The translations under genes and the position numbers were made by a program. Positions 7,347 to 13,349 of a stretch of DNA of 17,902 nt are shown here, piece by piece (the stretch's first letter is position 1; every line of letters starts with the position of its first letter). The notes beneath the pieces are model-generated. The model was given only the letters and a program-made list of their open reading frames with translations, did not search any database and was not told the origin of the DNA. The DNA is taken from contig JBDKIU010000044.1 in NCBI GenBank assembly GCA_039796915.1, forward strand, positions 1 through 17,902. The letters are read 5' to 3'. Origin of the DNA: REEB481 sp039796915 (lineage in GTDB: Bacteria > Bacteroidota > Bacteroidia > NS11-12g > UBA955).

Positions 7347-7519
7347 ACCACGGCATAAGCACTACCCATCCGGACATTGGCACCGCTTTGTTGCATCCGT
7401 CATGCCTTGATGGAACGTAAATCATGTTACCCTTTATTAGGTTCAGCCCTGATTATTCCCGACCTTCGCAGCAGGAAGTTTAATCAATTCGGCTTCCCGT
7501 AATCTGTAAAGTGTTGTGA

Positions 7520-7527
7520 TTCCTTTG
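7520..7527 (+). promoter_or_regulatory. Possible degenerate -7 box (TTCCTTTG) of the small basic protein gene
   Basis: TTCCTTTG followed by C matches TAnnTTTG except for T in place of A at position two. If used, the transcript would start around 7530 and carry a leader of about 50 nt that contains the hairpin at 7539-7573. No -33 element is evident, so this is tentative. Confidence 0.3.
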
Positions 7528-7538
7528 CCTGTAAAGGC

Positions 7539-7573
7539 GTTCAGGTCTTCGGCATGCTGCGGAATACCTGAAC
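7539..7573 (+). promoter_or_regulatory. Leader hairpin (perfect 8-bp inverted repeat) before the start codon
   Basis: GTTCAGGT (7539-7546) and ACCTGAAC (7566-7573) are perfect inverted repeats 19 nt apart. After one mismatch (7547/7565) three more pairs, TTC (7548-7550) with GAA (7562-7564), extend the stem. The hairpin ends 9 nt before ATG 7583 and is followed by six A residues, not a U-tract, so it is not an intrinsic terminator for either strand. Its location suggests control of translation or mRNA stability, or possibly an operator palindrome. Confidence 0.6.
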
Positions 7574-7582
7574 AAAAAACCT

Positions 7583-7780
7583 ATGGCCAAATCAAAAAGC
7601 ACATTCAACAAAAAACAGATTGCCGACAAAAAGCGCAAAAAACAAAAAGAGAAATTCGAAAAACGGCTGGATAAGAAAAATACGCCCACAGCCAGCTGGG
7701 AAAGTATGATTATGTATGTGGACGCGGACGGGAATTTTACCGAAACCCCGCCGGTGAAACCGGAAGAACCGGAATCTTAA
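7583..7780 (+). CDS. Small, highly basic conserved protein (cold-shock-protein-like N-terminus, no cold-shock domain)
   Basis: A 65-residue protein. Residues 1 to ~36 are Lys/Arg-rich and probably a helix (KKQIADKKRKKQKEKFEKR at residues 10-28). Residues ~37-65 carry the ASWESMIMYVDADGNFTETPP pattern and an acidic, proline-rich end. The MAKS...TFNKK start and YVDxxGN-TxTPP motif resemble, from memory, short Bacteroidota proteins often annotated as cold-shock proteins. However, the RNP1/RNP2 motifs of a real cold-shock domain are absent, so that label should be used with care. Its charge fits nucleic-acid or ribosome binding. The gene stands alone after a 236-nt gap and behind a leader hairpin, and converges on valS. 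It is very likely a real gene; the function is not established. Confidence 0.8.
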   Translation: MAKSKSTFNKKQIADKKRKKQKEKFEKRLDKKNTPTASWESMIMYVDADGNFTETPPVKPEEPES

Positions 7781-7786
7781 GCAGGT

Positions 7787-7811
7787 AAAAGGAAGGGCTT
7801 ATTGCCCTTCC
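7787..7811 (-). terminator. Probable intrinsic terminator of valS (stop codon in the loop)
   Basis: GGAAGGGC (7791-7798) and GCCCTTCC (7804-7811) form a perfect 8-bp stem with a 5-nt loop (7799-7803). On the minus strand it is followed by TTTT (7790-7787). The valS stop codon (7799-7801) lies in the loop, so the last valS codons form one arm. The U-tract is short, so efficiency may be modest. On the plus strand no T-run follows, so it would not serve the small basic gene. Confidence 0.7.
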
Positions 7812-10432
7812 AGTTGGTTCAGATTGGATTGCAGATTGCGGATTTTCTCTTCCGCGTCGGCTTTCTTCTGACGCTCTTTTTCTACTACATCACCTTTGGC
7901 ATTGGCCACAAAGCGTTCGTTGCTCAGTTTGGCATCAACGCTACGAAGAAATCCATGCAGGTATTCCAGCTCCTTGCGGATGGCTGCTTTTTCTTCTTCA
8001 ATATTCAAGCCTGCCGGCAAGCCTATATGCAGTTCATCGGTTTCTACCAAACAAACCACGGCATTGCCAGGCTTCTCGCCATTGATGTTGAGTCTGCAGT
8101 TGGCCAGTTTGCTGATGATTCCGGCAAATGCCTGATAGGTATTTGCCTGCGTGGTGATGATGCTTACATCTAAGGATTCCTTCGGTGACAATCCTTTACT
8201 GTTGCGTACCTGTCGCACTTCGCTGATCAGTTTCAGCGGACGTTCACTTGGTGCTTCTGCACGCTGAGGCAGCGGATAGCTGCTGAGGATACACGGTTTT
8301 TCAGGGTTGCCTTCATGCACCGCATGATACAACTCTTCTGTGATGAACGGCATGAACGGATGCAACAGACGCATCAATACATCGAAGAATTTCTTGGTCT
8401 GTTCCAGCGCACTGCGGTGTATGGGCGAACCATAAGCAGGCTTCACCATTTCCAGGTACCAGGAACAGAAATCATCCCAAACCAGCTTGTAGGCGCACAT
8501 CAGGGCATCGCTGAGTCGGTAAGCAGCAAAATGCTCATGCATTTCAGCCATAGCCGCATTCAGGCGCGCATCAAACCAGGCGGCTGAAACCTGTGCGTCT
8601 TTTTGTATTTCTTCAGACACCGTGCTGTCCGCTACAACTTCCCAGCCGCTGATCAGGCGCCATGCGTTCCACAGCTTGTTGCAGAAGTTTCGGCCCTGCG
8701 CCACCTGCGACTCGTCGAACAGGATGTCGTTTCCGGCCGGTGCGCTCAGCAACATGCCCATACGAACGCCATCGGCACCAAACTGCGCAATCAGATCCAG
8801 CGGATCAGGGCTGTTGCCCAGGCTTTTGCTCATTTTCCTGCGCAGCTTGTCGCGCACAATTCCCGTGTAATACACGTTTTTGAACGGCAGCTCGCGCTTG
8901 TATTCATACCCGGCCATGATCATGCGGGCTACCCAGAAGAACATGATTTCCGGAGCCGTCACCAAATCGTTGGTAGGATAGTAATAATCCAGGTCTTTTT
9001 TGCCGGCTTCGGTGAATCCATCGAATACCGAAATGGGCCACAGCCAGCTGCTGAACCAGGTATCCAGCACATCTTCATCCTGTTTAAGTTCTGAAGCATG
9101 CACGGCGATGTTTCGCGCCTGGAATTTCGCAGCGGCATCTTCTGCGCTTGCTGCTACCTCAAAATCACCTTCGGGTGTGTACCATGCCGGAATGCGGTGT
9201 CCCCACCACAACTGTCGGCTGATGTTCCAGTCTTTGATGTTTTCAATCCAGTGCCGATAGGTGTTTTTGAGTTTTGACGGGAAGAACTGAATGGTGTCGT
9301 TCATCACATGTTCCAGCACTTCAGGATTGCGTTTCATGAAGGCCTGCATGTCCATGAACCATTGGGTGGAGATGCGCGGCTCAATCACGGCATCCGTGCG
9401 CTCGCTGTGGCCTACATTGTTTTGAACCTGTTCACTTTTCAGCAGATGGCCTTTCGCTTCCAGTTCTTTAGCGATTTTTTTTCGCACGATGAAGCGGTCT
9501 TCGCCCACATAAATTCCGGCAGCTTCAGAAATGGTTCCATCGGCATTCAGGGCATCAATCAGCGGCAGCTGATGTCTTTGCCCGATGCGGTAATCTACTA
9601 TATCGTGGCAAGGCGTCACCTTCAGGCAGCCGGTGCCAAACGAGGCATCCACTTCTTCATCGGCAATGATGGGAATTTCCCTGCCTATCAGCGGAACAAG
9701 CACGGTTTTGCCGATCCATGAGGCGTAGCGCGGATCACCGGGACTGGTGGCAATGGCTACGTCGCCCATGATGGTTTCCGGACGCGTGGTGGCAATAGTG
9801 ACAAAGTCGTTGCCATCCGGAGTAAAATATTTCAGGTAATAGAGCGTGCTCTGTTCCTGCTTGTAAATAACTTCTTCATCGCTCAGGGTGGTTTTACCTA
9901 CCGGATCCCAGTTTACCATACGGGTTCCGCGGTAAATCAGTCCTTTTCCGTAAAGGTCGATAAACACTTCTATCACCGCATCATAAAGTGAAGGTTCCAT
10001 GGTGAAACGTGTGCGTTCCCAGTCGCAGCTGGCACCAAGTTTCTTCAGCTGTTCCAGAATGATGCCGCCGTATTTGTGGGTCCATTCCCAGGCGTGTCCT
10101 AAGAATTCGTCACGGGTGAGGTCTGACTTCCGGATGCCTTGTTCGGCCAGCATGCGCACCACTTTGGCTTCGGTGGCAATGCTCGCATGGTCTGTTCCTG
10201 GAACCCAGCATGCATTTTTCCCTTCCATGCGCGCCTTCCGGATCAGAATGTCCTGGATGGTATTGTTCAGCATGTGGCCCATGTGCAATACGCCGGTGAC
10301 ATTCGGCGGCGGAATCAGCACGGTATAAGGTTCACGATGGTCGGGAACAGAGCGAAAATAACCCTGTTCCATCCAATAGGAATACCACTTCTGTTCAACG
10401 GCTGCGGGATGATAATTTTTGTCAGGCTCCAT
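7799..10432 (-). CDS. valS: Valine--tRNA ligase
   Basis: This class I aminoacyl-tRNA synthetase attaches valine to tRNA-Val and edits mischarged threonine. The 877 residues match normal ValS length. The HIGH signature reads HMGH at 50-53, within PPPNVTGVLHMGHMLN. The editing (CP1) domain has TTRPETIMGD and a GTGCLKVTPCHD stretch, and the KMSKS loop is intact at 533-537. The anticodon-binding domain follows. The C-terminus is a charged coiled coil, as usual for ValS (from ~residue 810, VEKERQKKADAEEK). I place the start at 10432 (MEPDKNYHP): an ATG at 10456 would precede the TATGTTTG promoter box at 10448-10441 and adds residues without homology. The gene is transcribed alone, divergent from the small membrane protein gene. 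Confidence 0.97.
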   Translation of the reverse strand: MEPDKNYHPAAVEQKWYSYWMEQGYFRSVPDHREPYTVLIPPPNVTGVLHMGHMLNNTIQDILIRKARMEGKNACWVPGTDHASIATEAKVVRMLAEQGIRKSDLTRDEFLGHAWEWTHKYGGIILEQLKKLGASCDWERTRFTMEPSLYDAVIEVFIDLYGKGLIYRGTRMVNWDPVGKTTLSDEEVIYKQEQSTLYYLKYFTPDGNDFVTIATTRPETIMGDVAIATSPGDPRYASWIGKTVLVPLIGREIPIIADEEVDASFGTGCLKVTPCHDIVDYRIGQRHQLPLIDALNADGTISEAAGIYVGEDRFIVRKKIAKELEAKGHLLKSEQVQNNVGHSERTDAVIEPRISTQWFMDMQAFMKRNPEVLEHVMNDTIQFFPSKLKNTYRHWIENIKDWNISRQLWWGHRIPAWYTPEGDFEVAASAEDAAAKFQARNIAVHASELKQDEDVLDTWFSSWLWPISVFDGFTEAGKKDLDYYYPTNDLVTAPEIMFFWVARMIMAGYEYKRELPFKNVYYTGIVRDKLRRKMSKSLGNSPDPLDLIAQFGADGVRMGMLLSAPAGNDILFDESQVAQGRNFCNKLWNAWRLISGWEVVADSTVSEEIQKDAQVSAAWFDARLNAAMAEMHEHFAAYRLSDALMCAYKLVWDDFCSWYLEMVKPAYGSPIHRSALEQTKKFFDVLMRLLHPFMPFITEELYHAVHEGNPEKPCILSSYPLPQRAEAPSERPLKLISEVRQVRNSKGLSPKESLDVSIITTQANTYQAFAGIISKLANCRLNINGEKPGNAVVCLVETDELHIGLPAGLNIEEEKAAIRKELEYLHGFLRSVDAKLSNERFVANAKGDVVEKERQKKADAEEKIRNLQSNLNQLEGQ

Positions 10433-10440
10433 GCGGGCTG

Positions 10441-10448
10441 CAAACATA
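10441..10448 (-). promoter_or_regulatory. Bacteroidota -7 promoter box (TATGTTTG) of valS
   Basis: On the minus strand this reads TATGTTTG followed by C, an exact TAnnTTTG match. It ends 8 nt before the ATG at 10432. It decides between two possible valS starts, since the alternative ATG at 10456 lies upstream of it. Confidence 0.6.
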
Positions 10449-10482
10449 CAATGCACAAGCCTTGCCTTTCCATTGTTTTTGC

Positions 10483-10490
10483 TATCTTGC
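10483..10490 (+). promoter_or_regulatory. Possible promoter (TTG at 10462 and TATCTTGC) of the small membrane protein gene
   Basis: TATCTTGC resembles TAnnTTTGC with one T missing. A TTG at 10462-10464 lies 18 nt upstream, a fitting -33 distance. An overlapping alternative is TGTTTTTG at 10474-10481. It lies 14 nt before ATG 10505. Confidence 0.35.
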
Positions 10491-10504
10491 TTTATTCATT
10501 GCCT

Positions 10505-10837
10505 ATGGAAAACATGGACGCCATTAAGGAACATGCCTACAGCATTTACAAAAAAGAACGCAGCATTCAATATGTTGAAGCGTATTTAAATGAAGCGGCT
10601 CCTGAATCTGAAGAGGCTGCGGTTTTTCTGGGAGAAATTAAAAAATCTCATTATGCCCGGCTGCGGAAACTGGGCATGGGATTCCTGCTGTTTGGCGGCA
10701 TGCTGTGCTTCGGCAGTTGCGTGGTAACCTTGTTGATAGGCCATGGCGGACCTGCCTTGTACTACACACTGTACGGTTCAACCATCGCCGGCGCCTGTAT
10801 TGCGCTGATGGGAACTGGATACATCCTGGGTTTTTAG
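10505..10837 (+). CDS. Small two-helix membrane protein of unknown function
   Basis: I do not recognise a named family. The protein has 110 residues. Residues 1 to ~54 form a charged, probably helical cytosolic part (DAIKEHAYSIYKKERSIQYV, then an acidic EAAPESEEAA stretch). Two hydrophobic segments follow at ~57-78 and ~84-106, joined by a short GHGGP turn, and the protein ends right after the second helix (GYILGF). An in-frame ATG at 10514 is an alternative start. The gene is divergent from valS with a 72-nt gap. It ends 3 nt before the convergent PAP2-lipoprotein gene, with no visible terminator in between. It is likely real because of its promoter-like upstream sequence, coherent membrane topology and tight fit between neighbours. 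Confidence 0.75.
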   Translation: MENMDAIKEHAYSIYKKERSIQYVEAYLNEAAPESEEAAVFLGEIKKSHYARLRKLGMGFLLFGGMLCFGSCVVTLLIGHGGPALYYTLYGSTIAGACIALMGTGYILGF

Positions 10838-10840
10838 GTA

Positions 10841-12385
10841 TTATTCGGCTCCGTCGGTCTGTGCACGCTGTACGGCCTTTGTTCCAATCGAGATGCCCAT
10901 ATTCATTCCCGTTTCTATATCGCTGCGGTAATGAATGGCTCCATATAATCTCGACAAACTTGCTTCTAAAGCCATTGCATTGTAGGCCGCTGCGCGTTGT
11001 GGTATGATATGCCCCAACAGGGTAGCAGCAGCGCCGCTGAAGGTGCTGTGGCCACTGGTATAGGAAGGGAAATTGGGCAATCCGGTGAGTGTTTTAATTT
11101 CCGGGTCAATCTGGCTGGGCCTTGGGTTGAAGTAATAAAATTTAGCGTCCCAGCAACAGATAACTGCATCCATCATGCTCATGTTTAACAGGGCCAGATT
11201 TCGCGCCCAGCGCACTTCGCTGAAGTGTTCTTTGGCGAAATCTTCACAGGCAATTGCATTCCAGTGGCCGGGCGGTGTATAGGTGCCCACACCGTCTCCC
11301 CAGAAATGCACAATCCGGAACTGCTCGCGGGTTGCGCTCTTGCTGTATGCTTTCACTTCGGCCAATTCTCTTTTGAATTGTTCTGAGTGGATGCTGGGCG
11401 GAGGCGCGGGACGGTTGCCCACCATGGCAGCTGAATCTACCAGAAACCCGCTTACTTTTCCGAATAAAGGCAGCATGGGCGGTCTTTTTGGCGTTTCCTG
11501 ACTGATCCATGGTATTTCACCACGGGCGATGGCATTGTCTTCCAGTTTCTTCCAGTCTGCCGGAGTTCCTACCGTGCTTCCTGCCCGGTCGGTGCGGGCA
11601 CGTGCAATGAATTTCGCAGCTACGTCCCGGCCCAGCTTCTCGCCAGCATCGGCATCGCTGCGTACGCAGGTTCCCGACAGAATCATAGTATTGATGCATT
11701 CCTGGAGTTTGCCTTCCAGATAAGCCTGTTCACCGGGAAACAACAGCTTCATCAGGGCCACAGCTGCGCCGGCGGCGGTAATGTCGTCGGAAGGATAGCT
11801 GTAATTGCCTGCCACAGGAATCAATTCCTGTATGGACGTATTTGCTTTGGAAGGGTTGGGCCGGCGGAATTTTTGTCGGTAATGTGTGGCCGCTACCAAA
11901 GCATCGTATTGTGCTGCTGACACATAGGCATAAGCCCTTGCAGCATAAGGCGGATTGGAAAAGGGAAAATATGGATAGGCCAGCGGATTGTTGTTGCTGG
12001 GAATAGGATAGCTGCCATCGGGATTGGCTACCGTGGGCAGGTTGTATTTAGCCACCAGTTCACGTAGAATTTCGTTCCAGCGCAATACTGTTCCGGCACC
12101 CCAATATTCCAGTGCGGCTTCATCTTTTTTGGTCTTTTGCTCTTGTCGTGCAAGTATTTCCTGCAGTTCCAGCCGATAATCGGCTGCCGTACTTGCCGTG
12201 GGAGTGGCTACGGCCACTTCATCCGGTGCTTTCAGCAGGATGGTTTTCCAGGAACCCGCACCTGTGTCTGCATGTGCAGGATTCAGCATTGGAAAGCTGA
12301 CGCGATAAGGCTCATCGTTGCGCACGCAACCTGAAGCCATCAAAAGGGCACAAGTGGCAAAATAGCTGAGGTTTAAGTGTTTCAT
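10841..12385 (-). CDS. PAP2 / vanadium-dependent haloperoxidase-like lipoprotein
   Basis: A 514-residue lipoprotein with a signal peptide ending in a lipobox-like LLMASGC, so Cys20 should be lipidated. The C-terminal third holds all three acid-phosphatase/vanadate motifs: KFYYFNPRP (Lys415, Arg422, Pro423), SGH (444-446) and SRLYGAIHYRSD (Ser478, Arg479, His485, Asp489). The two-part all-helical layout, with a related N-terminal half (~residues 150-260), fits bacterial vanadium chloroperoxidase-type proteins, larger than simple PAP2 phosphatases. Sequence alone does not tell whether it oxidises halides with a vanadate cofactor or acts as a phosphatase. It begins 5 nt after the barrel gene ends, so the two are co-transcribed and both products likely sit in or at the outer membrane. 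Confidence 0.9.
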   Translation of the reverse strand: MKHLNLSYFATCALLMASGCVRNDEPYRVSFPMLNPAHADTGAGSWKTILLKAPDEVAVATPTASTAADYRLELQEILARQEQKTKKDEAALEYWGAGTVLRWNEILRELVAKYNLPTVANPDGSYPIPSNNNPLAYPYFPFSNPPYAARAYAYVSAAQYDALVAATHYRQKFRRPNPSKANTSIQELIPVAGNYSYPSDDITAAGAAVALMKLLFPGEQAYLEGKLQECINTMILSGTCVRSDADAGEKLGRDVAAKFIARARTDRAGSTVGTPADWKKLEDNAIARGEIPWISQETPKRPPMLPLFGKVSGFLVDSAAMVGNRPAPPPSIHSEQFKRELAEVKAYSKSATREQFRIVHFWGDGVGTYTPPGHWNAIACEDFAKEHFSEVRWARNLALLNMSMMDAVICCWDAKFYYFNPRPSQIDPEIKTLTGLPNFPSYTSGHSTFSGAAATLLGHIIPQRAAAYNAMALEASLSRLYGAIHYRSDIETGMNMGISIGTKAVQRAQTDGAE

Positions 12386-12390
12386 CGGGC

Positions 12391-13320
12391 TCAGGGTTGA
12401 ACGTGTACTTTTTTGGAGAAATCAGTTTGATAAACCACACCCAGACTGAACGTGGTGCTGCGTCCCATATTCCGGCCCGCCAAAGTGTACATTCCGGAAC
12501 CCATCAGGCTCAGGCCACTGCTGCCCAAGCCCCATTTGGCGTTTATTCCTGTGCGTAATAAATCCATATTGTTGCTGGGGAAGGGCATATCGTTGCGGCG
12601 AATGTCAAATCCTCCGATGGTTTCCATGTGTTCGGTAAGCAGTTCGATATAATGATCAGCGCTCTTTCGGTAACCCAAACGCAGCTGCACGGTTGCCAAA
12701 GCAGGCATGTTTACCACATTTCCGTAATTCATTTCGGTGGTATAATAAGCGGTGCGGTCAATCTTGATGTTGGAACGCAGCATGAACGACGCAGTTGCTG
12801 TTGCATACCATTTTTGTTTCACCACATCGGCAATCAGTCGAGCGAAGCCATTGGTGCTGCGCATGCCGATGGACAAGGGCAGGTAATCGGCTACATAATC
12901 GGAAAGCGGCGTGCTTATTCCTGCCACTCCGGCCAGATGCAGGCTGTAGTTCTTTCCCAGGTTTCTACCCAAAAGGTATTGTTTGAGTGCGGCGCTCAAA
13001 TCCTGAATGCCCTGCTGGCCGATGAGCGTGCCTGCTGAAACTTTGTTATGTACCCAGGGCAAGGCCACAATCAGGTTGAGGTTGTCATTGATGCCGTAGT
13101 TGGCCATGGCCATCACAGCATGACTGCTGAAGGTGCCGATGTTCTCATTTTCACGGTACAGTTTTCCTTCCCAATAATGATTCCAGCTGCCGTACTGGTA
13201 AACAAATCCGCCACAAATATTCTTGGCTGGCATCCATAAAGCATCCTGATCGGTTTGCGCATGCAGCGGTGCGGAACACAAACCTATGGCAACCAGAAGC
13301 GGGTAGATGTTTAGTTGCAT
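12391..13320 (-). CDS. Outer-membrane beta-barrel protein (transporter-like, uncharacterised)
   Basis: A 309-residue exported protein. Residues 1 to ~22 are a signal peptide ending LHAQ. The rest alternates short polar and hydrophobic strands rich in Tyr, Gly and Asn (for example NYGINDNLNLIVALPWVH, then VNMPALATVQLRLGYR) and ends with the strand TTFSLGVVYQTDF, consistent with a beta-barrel of about 12-14 strands. The NYGINDNLNL-LPW pattern resembles the phenol-degradation MetA-like 'transporter' family, but I am not certain. It is the first gene of a two-gene operon with the PAP2/haloperoxidase-like lipoprotein. A barrel and a lipoprotein encoded 5 nt apart suggests shared envelope work. The cargo, if any, is unknown. 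Confidence 0.82.
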   Translation of the reverse strand: MQLNIYPLLVAIGLCSAPLHAQTDQDALWMPAKNICGGFVYQYGSWNHYWEGKLYRENENIGTFSSHAVMAMANYGINDNLNLIVALPWVHNKVSAGTLIGQQGIQDLSAALKQYLLGRNLGKNYSLHLAGVAGISTPLSDYVADYLPLSIGMRSTNGFARLIADVVKQKWYATATASFMLRSNIKIDRTAYYTTEMNYGNVVNMPALATVQLRLGYRKSADHYIELLTEHMETIGGFDIRRNDMPFPSNNMDLLRTGINAKWGLGSSGLSLMGSGMYTLAGRNMGRSTTFSLGVVYQTDFSKKVHVQP

Positions 13321-13336
13321 GTCACTGTTATTCCTT

Positions 13337-13344
13337 CAATAATA
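13337..13344 (-). promoter_or_regulatory. Possible -7 promoter box (TATTATTG) of the barrel/PAP2 operon
   Basis: On the minus strand this reads TATTATTG, one mismatch from TAnnTTTG. It ends 16 nt before the barrel gene's ATG at 13320. No clear -33 element. Confidence 0.3.
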
Positions 13345-13349
13345 GATGA

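Larger units (their letters stand above)
7347..7582. other. Intergenic region ahead of the small basic protein gene
   Basis: This 236-nt stretch has no convincing gene on either strand. No strong terminator is visible after the CoA-transferase gene. A weak inverted repeat lies at 7474-7497 (GGAAG/CTTCC). The right part holds a degenerate promoter box (7520-7527) and a clear hairpin (7539-7573), listed separately. Confidence 0.5.

Noticed and set aside
7474..7497. GGAAG/CTTCC inverted repeat in the intergenic region
   Set aside because: Only five pairs with a long loop, no T-run and no clear context; likely chance.
10433..10456. Upstream ATG 10456 as the valS start
   Set aside because: It lies ahead of the TATGTTTG box and adds eight residues with no family match; ATG 10432 fits both homology and promoter.
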